This document shows positions 25,722-36,000 of a stretch of DNA of 64,000 nucleotides, piece by piece (positions within the stretch are counted from its first letter, which is position 1; each line of letters starts with the position of its first letter). The stretch covers positions 428,916 to 492,915 of the forward strand of contig JAUIES010000003.1 of assembly GCA_030429705.1 (NCBI GenBank), given 5' to 3'. Both the position numbers and the translations under genes were made by a program. The DNA comes from Phycisphaerae bacterium (GTDB lineage: Bacteria; Planctomycetota; Phycisphaerae; Phycisphaerales; UBA1924). A model generated the notes under the pieces. That model searched no databases. It was not told the DNA's origin and saw only the letters and a program-made list of their open reading frames with translations.

Positions 25722-28700
25722 ATGAACACAGTGAGGAAGTTGACCATCGGAGCAGGACTTGCGATTGCGAGTACCGCCATCGGGCAGGTTCGCCCGGATG
25801 CGGGCATGTTCCGCTATCCGGATATCAGTGCGACCCAGATCGCCTTTCATTACGCTGGCAATCTGTGGACCGTCGGGCGTGACGGGGGCGTCGCAACGCA
25901 ACTCACCAGCCCGACGGGTAACGAAATCCTGCCGAGATTCAGTCCGGATGGCTCGCGCATTGCGTTCCTCGGGAACTATGAAGGCAATGCCGATCTGTAC
26001 ACGATCTCATCCAGTGGTGGGCTTGCCGAGCGCTTGACCTATCACCCGTCCTCCGAAGTTCTCTGTGACTGGACCGCGGATGATGAACTGATCTTCTTCC
26101 AAAACGGTCTTGCCGGGCTCGGTCGCATGACCGAGTTGTACACGGTCTCCGTTGATGGCGGCCTGCCCGAGAAACTGCCCGTGCCATACGGTGCGGTGGG
26201 CGCGATCAGCCCTGATGGTGACTGGCTTGCATACACGCTCCACACGCGCGACAATCGAACCTGGAAGCGCTACCGCGGCGGCATGGCGACCGACATCTGG
26301 CTGTTCAACCTGAACGACCACACTTCAAAGAAAATAACTGATTTTGAAGGCACCGACACCATCCCCATGTGGTTCGGAAGCAAACTCTATTACCTGTCCG
26401 ACAACGGCCCGAGCCACCGGCTCAACATCTGGGTCTATGACCTGCAGGACGGAAGTCACACACAGGTCACCACTTTTGACGATTACGATGTCAAAAACCC
26501 CGCGATGGGACCTGGTGCTCGGGGCGAGGGCGAGATCGTCTTCCAGCACGGCTCGACGATCAAAGTGCTTCGTCTCGACAATGCTTCCGTGCGCACGGTC
26601 GATATTCAGATCCCTGGCGACTACCCAAACCTGCGTGATCGCCGGGTGAACGCGGCGAACTACATCACCAGTTGGGACATCTCACCCAGCGGCAAGCGCG
26701 CCGTTGTGAGCGGACGAGGCGATGTGTGGACGCTCCCTGCTGAAAATGGAGCGCCTCGACAGATTACCGATACGGACGGTGCCTACGAGCGCAATCCGTC
26801 ATGGAGCCCGGACGGCCGATGGATCGCGTATTTCAGCGATGAAAACGATGAGTATGAGTTGTACATTCGCCAGTCTGATGGCAAGAGCGACGCACGCCGA
26901 CTCACCAACTTCGGCGAGCAGGGCAAGGCGACCTTCTTCTTCAACATTTTCTGGAGTCCGGACTCCGAGACGATTGCTTTTACCGACAAGGCCGGGCAGT
27001 TGTTTGCCGTTGAGATTGGTGATGCAGAAGACACCGGCTTCGCAGAAGCGACGCTGATCACGCGATCACCTTGGGGCAACCAGTTCGCGGTGAACTGGTC
27101 ACATGACAGCCGGTGGATGACCTATTCCAAGCAGTTGGAAGAGGGTATGACCAGCGCGGTGTTCGTGTATGACACTGAATCTGGTGAAGAGCATCAGGTG
27201 ACGGCCGGTTACTTCAACGACAACAGCCCGGTCTTTGATCGCAAAGGCAAGTGGCTGTTCTTCGCGTCGAGTCGTTCGTTCTCGCCCGATTACAGCGACC
27301 TCGGTCTCGAGTTTATCTACGACAGTACCGAAGTGCTGCTCGCGGTACCCTTGACCGAAGACACCGCCCACCCCTGGCTGCCCGAGAGTGACGAACAGGA
27401 ATGGGAAGAAGCCGAAGACAAGGACGAATCTGACGCCGAAGAAAGCGACGAAGGCGAAGGCGACGAAAACGCAGATGAGGCCGAGGAAACGGACAGCGAG
27501 GACGGCGATGCCGAAGAGGCGACACCTTGGGTCGACGACGGATTGACCGGCAAGTGGGAAGGCACCGTGAGCGGTCCTGACATGCCGCCTGGTGGATTGC
27601 CGTTCACAATGGAGTTGACGCTCGGTGAAGATGGCAGCACGGTCACGGGTTCGTTGCAGTCCATGATGGGCGGTGCTTCTGTGGAAGGCGGCTCGTTTGA
27701 CAAGGCGTCAGGTGCGCTGCGATTCACAATGAACATCGAGTCAACTTCGGTGTCTTTTGATTTGCAAGTCAAGGGTGAATCCATCAGTGGTAAGGCGACG
27801 GCTGAAGGTCAGTCGATGAACATCTCCGCCAGCCGCACGCGCCAAGGACCAGCCGGCGCGGGCGAAGAAGGAAGTGGCGAATCAGAAGAGGCCGTAGAAG
27901 TCGTCGAAATCAACCTCGAAGACTTTGAGTCTCGGGCAATTCGTCTGCCGGTTTCAACCGGCAATTTCTACAACCTTGCTGTGAATGATTCAAACCATCT
28001 GCTGTATGTGCGAGCAGGCGGGGGGATCAAGTCATTTGATATGAGTTCAGATGACAAGTCTGAGAAATCTGTCGGATCGGGTGGCGGTTTCGCCATCACC
28101 GCCGACGGGAAGAAGATTTTGATTCCTGCGGGCAGTGGGGCGAATATTCAGAACGCGAGCGCCGGGGCGAGCGGCAAAGCCGTTGTGACCGCTGGTATGA
28201 CCGCTCATATTAACCCACGCGACGAATGGAAGGGCATTCTGCGTGACGCGTGGCGTCGTCATCGAGATTTCTTCTATGTCGAAAATTTGCACGGCGTCGA
28301 CTGGGATGGCGTGTATGCTCGCTACGAGAACATGCTGCAGTCAGCCTCTAGCCGCAGCGATCTGAGTTTCATCATCGGTGAAATGATCGGTGAACTGAAT
28401 ATCGGTCACGCCTACTACTACGGCGGCGACATTCAGAGTGCGACAAGTGTGAACATTGGCTTGCTCGGCGTTGATTTTGCCGTCGCATCAGATGACGCAG
28501 GCAACGAGGCGTACCAGATCGCCCGAATCATCGAGGGGGGGCCATGGGACGAACAGGACCGCGGCCCGCTCAGTCAGCCGGGTGTTGATGCCAACGAGGG
28601 CGACTTCCTGCTTGCGGTCAATGGTTCGCCTTTGACGACGGACATGAGTCCTTATGAGCCGTTCCAGGGCTTGGTGAGCCGCGTGACTTCGCTGACCTTG

Positions 28701-29459
28701 AGTGAGAATGCTGTGCTGGGCGACGATGACGACCGCGAAGTGCTCGTCGAACCGATCGCCAGCGAGAGCGGTTTGCGTTATCGTGCGTGGGTTGAAGGCA
28801 ACCGCAAGTATGTCGAAGAGAAATCAGACGGCAAGATCGCCTACATTTATGTGCCCAACACGGGTGTCAACGGTCAGAATGAACTCTTCCGCGGGTTCTA
28901 TGGTCAGCTCGGCAAGCAAGCCATGCTGATCGATGAAAGGTGGAACGGCGGCGGGCAGATTCCAAACCGATTCATCGAACTGCTCAATCGGCCTCGTTCA
29001 AACTATTGGGCGCGTCGCGACGGCAAAGACTGGCCATGGCCACCAGACAGTCACCAAGGCCCAAAGGCGATGCTCATTAACGGGCTCGCAGGCTCGGGCG
29101 GCGACATGTTCCCGGCACTCTTCCGCCAGGCGGGTCTCGGCAAAATCATCGGGACACGCACCTGGGGCGGCCTCGTTGGTATCTCGGGCGTGCCCGGACT
29201 CGTCGACGGCGGTTACACCGCGGTGCCAACCTTCGGGTTCTATGAGACCGACGGCACATGGGGCATCGAAGGACACGGCGTTGATCCTGACATGGAAGTG
29301 ATCGATGATCCCGCACTGATGGTCGATGGCGGTGATCCACAGTTGGATGCCGCGATCGAGCACCTGCTCCAGGAAATCGAGCGCATTCCATATCGTCCGG
29401 GCGTGCGTCCGAGCGATCCAGATCGCAGCGGACTCGGTGTGACCGAAGAAGACAAGTAA
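25722..29459 (+). CDS. Tricorn-type S41 protease, secreted
   Basis: 1245 residues from the ATG with AGAGGAG upstream. A signal peptide (about 1-22) is followed by PD40/WD40-like beta-propeller repeats (for example LPRFSPDGSRIAFLGN and NPSWSPDGRWIAYFSDEND) to about residue 550. A strongly acidic linker (about 556-603) and an extra beta-rich domain (about 610-708, GKWEGTVSGPDMPPG...) interrupt the usual layout. The C-terminal half has the tricorn helical C1 domain, a PDZ segment (about 945-990) and the S41 core. Candidate catalytic residues are H896 (ELNIGHAYY), nucleophile S1125 (AGSGGDMFP) and E1183 (WGIEGHGVDPD). The Ser normally preceding the His is Gly here. It probably degrades peptides in the periplasm. 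Confidence 0.93.
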   Translation: MNTVRKLTIGAGLAIASTAIGQVRPDAGMFRYPDISATQIAFHYAGNLWTVGRDGGVATQLTSPTGNEILPRFSPDGSRIAFLGNYEGNADLYTISSSGGLAERLTYHPSSEVLCDWTADDELIFFQNGLAGLGRMTELYTVSVDGGLPEKLPVPYGAVGAISPDGDWLAYTLHTRDNRTWKRYRGGMATDIWLFNLNDHTSKKITDFEGTDTIPMWFGSKLYYLSDNGPSHRLNIWVYDLQDGSHTQVTTFDDYDVKNPAMGPGARGEGEIVFQHGSTIKVLRLDNASVRTVDIQIPGDYPNLRDRRVNAANYITSWDISPSGKRAVVSGRGDVWTLPAENGAPRQITDTDGAYERNPSWSPDGRWIAYFSDENDEYELYIRQSDGKSDARRLTNFGEQGKATFFFNIFWSPDSETIAFTDKAGQLFAVEIGDAEDTGFAEATLITRSPWGNQFAVNWSHDSRWMTYSKQLEEGMTSAVFVYDTESGEEHQVTAGYFNDNSPVFDRKGKWLFFASSRSFSPDYSDLGLEFIYDSTEVLLAVPLTEDTAHPWLPESDEQEWEEAEDKDESDAEESDEGEGDENADEAEETDSEDGDAEEATPWVDDGLTGKWEGTVSGPDMPPGGLPFTMELTLGEDGSTVTGSLQSMMGGASVEGGSFDKASGALRFTMNIESTSVSFDLQVKGESISGKATAEGQSMNISASRTRQGPAGAGEEGSGESEEAVEVVEINLEDFESRAIRLPVSTGNFYNLAVNDSNHLLYVRAGGGIKSFDMSSDDKSEKSVGSGGGFAITADGKKILIPAGSGANIQNASAGASGKAVVTAGMTAHINPRDEWKGILRDAWRRHRDFFYVENLHGVDWDGVYARYENMLQSASSRSDLSFIIGEMIGELNIGHAYYYGGDIQSATSVNIGLLGVDFAVASDDAGNEAYQIARIIEGGPWDEQDRGPLSQPGVDANEGDFLLAVNGSPLTTDMSPYEPFQGLVSRVTSLTLSENAVLGDDDDREVLVEPIASESGLRYRAWVEGNRKYVEEKSDGKIAYIYVPNTGVNGQNELFRGFYGQLGKQAMLIDERWNGGGQIPNRFIELLNRPRSNYWARRDGKDWPWPPDSHQGPKAMLINGLAGSGGDMFPALFRQAGLGKIIGTRTWGGLVGISGVPGLVDGGYTAVPTFGFYETDGTWGIEGHGVDPDMEVIDDPALMVDGGDPQLDAAIEHLLQEIERIPYRPGVRPSDPDRSGLGVTEEDK

Positions 29460-29462
29460 GTC

Positions 29463-29535
29463 GCAGCCCGAGCGGGCTGCTGCGACAACAATCGGGCATG
29501 CCGGACACAAGTTCCGGCATGCCCTTTCTCTTTTT
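29463..29535 (+). terminator. Tandem hairpins ending in a rho-independent terminator
   Basis: A first hairpin GCAGCCC/GGGCTGC (29463-29480) has no T-run. The second has a perfect 12-bp stem (29494-29505 with 29513-29524) and a seven-base loop, followed by TTTCTCTTTTT. It ends transcription of the tricorn-like gene immediately before mtnN. Confidence 0.88.
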
Positions 29536-29549
29536 GAGGTGTTCGATCA

Positions 29550-30284
29550 ATGACAGCACGACCGATTGGCATCATGGCAGCCATGCCGGAAGAACTCGAA
29601 TCGGTCGTTTCGCTGATGGTCGATGTTCAGCCGGTCATGGTGCGTGGTCGGCGTTCATTCCATCGCGGAACGATCAAAAGCCAATCAGTGGTGGCGGTTT
29701 TCTCGCGGTGTGGGAAGGTCGCAGCAACAGCCACAGCAACCGAACTGATCGTGCGATTCGATGTCCATTCACTCTTGTTCACCGGACTCGCTGGGGGAAT
29801 GGGCGATTCGGTGCGCGTCGGCGACATGGTCATTCCCGAGACGCTGATGCAACACGATCTTGACGCTCGCCCATTGTTTCCCCGGTTTGAGGTGCCGCTA
29901 ATGGAACAGGCGATCTTCAAGACAGACGACACCTTGCGCGAGCGGCTCATCACGGCTTCTGAGGTGATGTTGCGGAATATGAACCAGGATCAGCCGAGCT
30001 GCATTCAAACTCTGCATGGTGGACTAATTGCCTCTGGAGATCAGTTCATTGGTACCCACGACCAGCGACTCGCTCTTCGGTCTGCTCTTCCCGGTGTTGT
30101 TGCGGTCGATATGGAATCTGCAGCAGTTGCTCAGGTTGCATCGGACTACGACATCCCTTACGCCGTTTCACGCGTTGTTTCGGACACAGCGGACAACAAC
30201 GCTGAAGGTGCGTTTCTCGATTCACTCGGTTCGCTAGCCGCGAACTACACACGCGGTATCTTTGAACGATTTTTTGAATCGTAG
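29550..30284 (+). CDS. mtnN: 5'-methylthioadenosine/S-adenosylhomocysteine nucleosidase
   Basis: 244 residues, near the usual 230-245. The enzyme cleaves MTA and SAH to adenine and the thio-ribose product, removing methyltransferase by-products. The pattern IGIMAAMPEELE holds the catalytic-base Glu (E14), TGLAGGMG the phosphate/ribose loop, VDMESAAVAQVA the ribose-binding Glu (E189) and VVSDTADNN the catalytic Asp (D212). The ATG follows a strong terminator, so the gene needs its own promoter, although only about 15 bp separate the T-run from the ATG; the promoter may overlap the terminator (inference). The antiporter gene follows after 42 bp. Confidence 0.95.
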   Translation: MTARPIGIMAAMPEELESVVSLMVDVQPVMVRGRRSFHRGTIKSQSVVAVFSRCGKVAATATATELIVRFDVHSLLFTGLAGGMGDSVRVGDMVIPETLMQHDLDARPLFPRFEVPLMEQAIFKTDDTLRERLITASEVMLRNMNQDQPSCIQTLHGGLIASGDQFIGTHDQRLALRSALPGVVAVDMESAAVAQVASDYDIPYAVSRVVSDTADNNAEGAFLDSLGSLAANYTRGIFERFFES

Positions 30285-30326
30285 TTCACAGGCCAAAGTC
30301 AGTTGTTTCGGGTACGCTGTAGGCAC

Positions 30327-32225
30327 ATGAGCTGCGTCGAAGACCAACTCGGGTTGACACTCACCCTCGGAGCCGGCGGTGGCGGCGGGGCCGCTGTTTC
30401 GATTGCCATCATTCTGGTGTTCGGGGTGGTCGCCCAATGGATCGCATGGCGGGCGAAATTGCCGTCGATTTTACTGTTGCTGCTCGCGGGATTGCTCGCC
30501 GGACCCGGCATGCGGTCGTGGAACCCCGAGTCGATTCTTGTGATCAATCCGGATGACATGTTCGGCGATCTGCTGATGCCGCTCGTGGGCATTTCAGTCG
30601 GACTCATCCTGTACGAAGGTGGCCTGACGCTCAGTTTTCGAGAAGTTCGGTCCGTGCGCAAGACAGTTGCACTCATGGTCACGATTGGTGCGATGGCGAC
30701 CTGGGTGATCGCGGGGCTCGCAGCGTGGTCGTTGCTTGGCATGCCGTTGCCACTTGCCGTGCTCTTGGGTGCGATTCTCGTTGTCACCGGACCAACGGTG
30801 ATCGGGCCGCTCCTGACGCACATACGGCCGGCCGGTGCGGTCGGGCCAATACTCAAATGGGAAGGGATTGTCATTGACCCCATCGGGGTCGGTTTGGCGG
30901 TCCTCGTGTTTGAAGCCGTCCGACTTGGCAACCTCGAAGAGGCGACCTCTGCAGTTGTCATTAACATTTTGAAGACAGTTCTGTTTGGCGGTGGGCTTGG
31001 TGCCATCGCTGCATTTGTGCTTTTGCGTTTGTTCTCGACCTTCCTTGTGCCAGATTTTTTGCAGAATCCGTTCAGTCTCATGCTGGTCATCGCCACCTTT
31101 GTCGGCGCGAACGAGTTGCAGACTGAGTCCGGATTGCTCGCGACCACCGTCATGGGCATCGTACTTGCCAATCAATCCAAAGCCGATGTTCGACACATCA
31201 TCGAGTTCAAAGAGAATCTTCGGGTCCTGTTGATATCGACGCTGTTTATCGTTCTTGGCGCACGGCTCGATATCTCAACGATGAAAGGCTTGAACTGGTT
31301 CGCAGTCGCCGGGTTCGTCGTCGTGCTTATTCTGATTGCTCGTCCGGCGTGCGTTGCGGTTTCAACGATCGGGTCTGGATTGAGTTTTCGGGAAAAGGTG
31401 TTCCTGTCACTCATGGCGCCGCGCGGGATTGTGGCTGCTGCAGGCGCAGCAATCTTCTCTCTCGCGCTTGAGATCGAGATCGAAGCCGGCGAACTCACGC
31501 TCGAGGGTGTTGAGCAACTTGTGCCGGTCACCTTTACGGTCATCATCGCGACCGTGACCTTCTACGGCTTGATTGCCCCGGTAGCGGCCAAACGCCTCGG
31601 TGTGTCAGACGAAAACCCGCAGGGGATCTTGTTTGTCGGTGCGACACCCTGGGTGCGAGCGGTGGCGACACGACTCAAGAAGCGTGGCATTCGCGTGCTT
31701 CTCGTCGACACGAATCGAATCAACGCTCGAGCAGCCAAAATGGAACATCTCGACGCGTGGCAGGGGAGTATCCTGGCAGAACACGCGATCGAACAACTCG
31801 ATTTGCGCGGCATTGGACGGGTGCTGGCGCTCACGCCCAACGATGAAGTCAACGCACTCGCGTTGCAGCGTCTCGGCGAGTTGTTCGATTCGTCCGAGTT
31901 GTACACCTTGCCGCTTCGCGTGAGCAAGAAAGACGAAGGCAAGACCACCGTGCACGGCATCGGTCGCCACCTGTTCAGCCAGGAAGTGGACATGGATTCC
32001 ATCGAATCGCGCTTCGAGCATGACTGGGTGATTAAGGCAACGACGCTTAGTCAGGAGTTCGGCTACGAAGATTGGCGACTGCTGTATGGACCGAAGGCCG
32101 TGGTCATGTTTGCCATTTCCCCCACCGGGCAACTCTGGATCGGTTCTGCCGGTCGTCAACTGCCCGCTGAGCCGGGGTGGACGATCCTCGGCTTGGTCAA
32201 TCCGAACGAACTGATCTTCGCCTGA
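30327..32225 (+). CDS. Cation/proton antiporter with C-terminal TrkA-N domain
   Basis: 632 residues from the ATG of MSCVEDQ; upstream in-frame TTG is unlikely. About twelve hydrophobic segments cover residues 15-425. Membrane motifs include LPSILLLLLAGLLAGPG and LGAILVVTGPTVIGPLL, as in CPA1 NhaP-type Na+(K+)/H+ antiporters. The cytoplasmic part from about residue 430 is a Rossmann TrkA-N domain: ILFVGATPWVRAVATRLKKR, LLVDTNR, and LTPNDEVNALA, which probably binds a nucleotide and gates transport. The protein is likely to maintain pH and cation balance in the inner membrane. It converges on the SprA-related gene with 26 bp between. Confidence 0.92.
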   Translation: MSCVEDQLGLTLTLGAGGGGGAAVSIAIILVFGVVAQWIAWRAKLPSILLLLLAGLLAGPGMRSWNPESILVINPDDMFGDLLMPLVGISVGLILYEGGLTLSFREVRSVRKTVALMVTIGAMATWVIAGLAAWSLLGMPLPLAVLLGAILVVTGPTVIGPLLTHIRPAGAVGPILKWEGIVIDPIGVGLAVLVFEAVRLGNLEEATSAVVINILKTVLFGGGLGAIAAFVLLRLFSTFLVPDFLQNPFSLMLVIATFVGANELQTESGLLATTVMGIVLANQSKADVRHIIEFKENLRVLLISTLFIVLGARLDISTMKGLNWFAVAGFVVVLILIARPACVAVSTIGSGLSFREKVFLSLMAPRGIVAAAGAAIFSLALEIEIEAGELTLEGVEQLVPVTFTVIIATVTFYGLIAPVAAKRLGVSDENPQGILFVGATPWVRAVATRLKKRGIRVLLVDTNRINARAAKMEHLDAWQGSILAEHAIEQLDLRGIGRVLALTPNDEVNALALQRLGELFDSSELYTLPLRVSKKDEGKTTVHGIGRHLFSQEVDMDSIESRFEHDWVIKATTLSQEFGYEDWRLLYGPKAVVMFAISPTGQLWIGSAGRQLPAEPGWTILGLVNPNELIFA

Positions 32226-32251
32226 TCGTTGCGCCAACCCGGTTCGATCGC

Positions 32252-32944
32252 TCAAGCAATCAGATCGAGCGTGCGACCTGCCGCGCCCGGACCCCCCGCG
32301 CCAGCGCTTGCTGCGTTGACGGTCCCGGTCGAGGAAGTCGCACCGCGCTGCACGCCGATGAGTTCACGACGGGCCTCCGACTCCATGCGCATCGCTTTGG
32401 CTGCAACCGCTCGATCTTGTCCTGATGGGTTCGCTGGTGCGAGCGCTGCCCGCTTGATCTGCTGGGCCTTGGCGATGGTTTCTTCGGGTGTTGAACCGGG
32501 ACTTGTGTCCACCTGAACATGTCCTCCGACAGCGTATTGTGTGCCATCCGGACCGGTCTGGTAGTCATATTGTGCGCCGCCTCGGGCCAGTCCGCCCGCT
32601 GCAGCGATATGCGCCTGCTCGTGTGTCCGTACCTCGGCATCACGCTCTTTCAGTTTCGCCAACTCTGCCTGCTCGGCTTCAGAAAGTGAGCCCAGCCGAG
32701 AACCGAGCACCGCAGCATCGCCGTCGGCGTTTGTCTGAAACGCGGTCCCTTGGTGGGAGCGCGGTTCCGACACCGACCGCGTGGCATGTGTTCTGTGAGG
32801 CGCCTGAGGCTGATGAATCGGCGTTGTACCGGTAACCGGGCGCACCATGATGGTCTTGCCCGAGCCGACTTTGCACACCGGATGCACAGGGTTGACTGGC
32901 CCGGTATCAATCGGTCCGATATGTCCAGCAGCATCGACAGACAT
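32252..32944 (-). CDS. SprA-related putative zinc metalloprotease (CJM1_0395-type)
   Basis: 230 residues from the ATG of MSVDAAGHIG; an in-frame GTG would add 12. The N-terminal third is low-complexity (Pro, His, Thr). The conserved core is LKERDAEVRTHEQAHIAAAGG, then YDYQTGPDGTQYAVGG and a VQVDTSPG segment, which together are the hallmark of the SprA-related family. HEQAH (H108-x3-H112) fits an HExxH zinc protease motif. No signal peptide is visible. The function of the family is not established. It lies 93 bp downstream of metH on the same strand. Confidence 0.8.
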   Translation of the reverse strand: MSVDAAGHIGPIDTGPVNPVHPVCKVGSGKTIMVRPVTGTTPIHQPQAPHRTHATRSVSEPRSHQGTAFQTNADGDAAVLGSRLGSLSEAEQAELAKLKERDAEVRTHEQAHIAAAGGLARGGAQYDYQTGPDGTQYAVGGHVQVDTSPGSTPEETIAKAQQIKRAALAPANPSGQDRAVAAKAMRMESEARRELIGVQRGATSSTGTVNAASAGAGGPGAAGRTLDLIA

Positions 32945-33037
32945 CGTTCGTCTGGGGCATCGACCAAGACTACACCGCACTGAAGCGAAGTTTGAGAGAT
33001 TGCGGAGTATGCATCAGTACCAGTCGTCTCTCAATGG

Positions 33038-36000
33038 TTACACATTGAAGTACTTGGCCTGCGGGTGGTGCACGATGATCGCGCTTGTCGATTGCTCCGG
33101 ATCGATCTGCCAGTTCTCGGTGAGTTGACACCCGATTCGCTCGGGTTCGAGTAATCTGAAGAGTTTCTCCTGGTCGGACATCTCCGGGCAAGCCGGGTAA
33201 CCGAACGAGTAGCGACTGCCCCTGTACTTCTGTTGGAACAAATCGCGGATCGCTGGACTGTCGTCGCCGCCCAGACCGAGTTCGGCCCGCATGCGCTTGT
33301 GCCAGAGTTCAGCGAGCGCCTCAGCAGTCTCGACACCCATGCCATGCATGTACAGATACTCAGCGTAATTGTCAGACTCAAACAGCGTCTTGGTGACCTC
33401 GCTGACACGCGAACCCATCGTGACGCACGAAAGCCCGAGGACATCGCGCCGCCCGGCATCTCGGCATTCTTCCTGGGACATGAAAAAGTCCGCGATGCAC
33501 AGCCTGCGCTTGGTGGTCTGGCGGGGGAACGAGAATCGCTCAATCTCCCGGTCATGATCGGTTGCGTCAAAGACGACAAGGTCGTTTCCATCGGACGCAC
33601 ACGGGAAGTACCCATCAACCACCGCAGGCTGAAGGATGTCGTCTTCGCGACACTGTAACTTCAACCGCTCGAAGATGGGAGTCACAACTTCGTCAATCTC
33701 ACGCTCGAATGCTTCGGCGGTGCGTGCGCCCTTTTTGAACTGCCACTGCCCGCGAAACAGCGCAACGGTGTTGATGTACGGATAGATCTCGTCGAGCGCG
33801 ATCGATGTGGTCACGCGCGTGCCGAGGAACGGTGCGTTCGGGCGATCGACTTCGCGATCGACCTCACTGCGCACGATCTCAGCGGTTGCGAGTTGTGCTT
33901 CATCTGATCCTCGACGCGCCCGCGAGTGAGCGACCTTCTTCTCGGCTTCCGAACGCTTGGTCATGCGCTCGTCGATTTCTGCATTCAACTCACTCTGTTT
34001 CCCATCCGCGATCAGATTCATGATCCGCAAGCCCTCAAACGCATCCTTGCCGTAATAGAGCGAGCCTTCGTATTGTGAACGCAGATGCCCCTCGGCATAG
34101 TGGCGCGAAAGTGCAGCCCCCCCAAGCAAAACCGGGACGGCTACATGCTGAGCATTGAGTTCGCGGAGGTTGTCCTCCATGACATGCACGCTCTTGACGA
34201 GCAGCCCGGAAAGCCCGATCGCGTCGGCGCCGGTTTCTTGGAGGCCTGCAAGAATATCGGCGATCGGCTGCTTGATGCCAAGGTTGTGGACCGTGAACCC
34301 GTTGTTGCTCAGGATGATGTCGACAAGGTTCTTCCCGATGTCGTGGACATCACCCTTCACCGTGGCAAGCACGATCGAACCCTTCGATTGCGTATCGACC
34401 TTGTCCATGTGCGGTTCGAGGTACGCAACGGCCGCCTTCATGACCTCTGCCGATTGAAGGACGAATGGCAACTGCATCTGACCTGAGCCAAACAACTCGC
34501 CGACCGTCTTCATGCCGTCGAGGAGGTGGTCGTTGATGATGATCAGTGGCGTGTACTGCTCCATCGCGGCATCAAGGTTTTCCGTGAGTTGTTCCCGTTC
34601 GCCATCGATGATGTGTCGACGCAGCCGTTCTTCGAGGGTCAGGTCTTCCAGTTTGGTCGCGTTGTGTGAAACGGCCTGTCCATCCGCGAACAGGTCGATC
34701 AAGCGTTGGAGCGGGTCAAAATCAGCATCGTCGATGGTGGGGGGAAGGCCGGTCCCGCCTTGCTCGGTCGCTCGGCGGTCAAAGACCAGATCAAGTGCCG
34801 CCTGTTTCTGCTGTTCATCGATTCGATTCAGCGGCAGAATCTTGCTCGCGTGCACAATCGCACTGGTCATGCCTGCTTCGACGAGACTGTGCAGAAAGAC
34901 GGAGTTGAGCACCACGCGGGCAGGCATCTTGAGCCCGAACGACACATTCGAGACGCCGCAAGTCATCTGCACATCCGGGAACGCAGCCTTGATGCGTGCC
35001 ACACCATCGATGAGCTCGAGTGCGGACCGTCGATCCGCCTCCATACCCGTTGATATGGGCAGGACGAGCGGATCGATAAACAGGTCAGCGCGGCGCAAGC
35101 CGTGTTTGCTCACTGCCCGTTCGATGGATCGAGTCGCGATACTCAGTTTGCGGTCCGCTGTTCGCGCCATGGCGGCCTCGGGGTCTTCGTCGATGGTTCC
35201 GATGACCAGACCTGCGCCGAACCGTTTGGCGAGTGAACACATCGCGTCGAACTTGTCTTCGCCATCTTCAAAGTTGGCTGAGTTGATGATGCACTTGCCG
35301 GCGGCGTGTTTGAGCCCGGCTTCGATCGTGCGGATCTGCGTCGAATCAAGCATCAGCGGCGCATCGACCGCTTTACTGAAGCGGGCAACGAGTTCGGCCA
35401 TGTCCGCTGCGTTGTCGCGACCGGCATAGTCAACATTGACATCGAGCACATGCGAACCCTCGCGGGCTTGCTGCCGAGCAAGCGAGACCATGCCGTCCCA
35501 ATCTTCGGCTTCGAGCAACTCCCGAAACTTTCGGCTGCCTGACGCATTGCACCGTTCACCGACAATCAAGAACGATGCGTCCTGTCGATACTCGGTCGAG
35601 GAATACAGCGAACTGCACGAGGGGGCGATCGGGGTGATGTCTCGTTGCGTCTGAGGAACGCCGTGAACAGCAGCCGCGAGTTTCGCGATGTGCTCTGGTG
35701 TTGTGCCGCAACAGCCACCGACAATATTGACCCGATATTCTTCGACAAACTGTTTGAGCGCATCGGCAAATGCGTCAGGCTCGAGCGGGAAGACTGTCTG
35801 ACCATCGATGAGCGCGGGAAGTCCCGCGTTCGGCATGACACTGATACTGCGATCCCAGTGCTTGCTCAGGAACGCGATGTGCTCGGCCATTTCCTTCGGA
35901 CCGGTCGCGCAGTTGAGCCCGATCGAAGTGATGGGATAGGGGGCGAGCGCGGTCATGGCCGCTTCGATGGCGCTCCCCACCAGCATCGTGCCCATGGTCT

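Noticed and set aside
30303..30326. Alternative TTG start for the antiporter
   Set aside because: The ATG eight codons later gives a normal N-terminus; the TTG has no ribosome-binding site.
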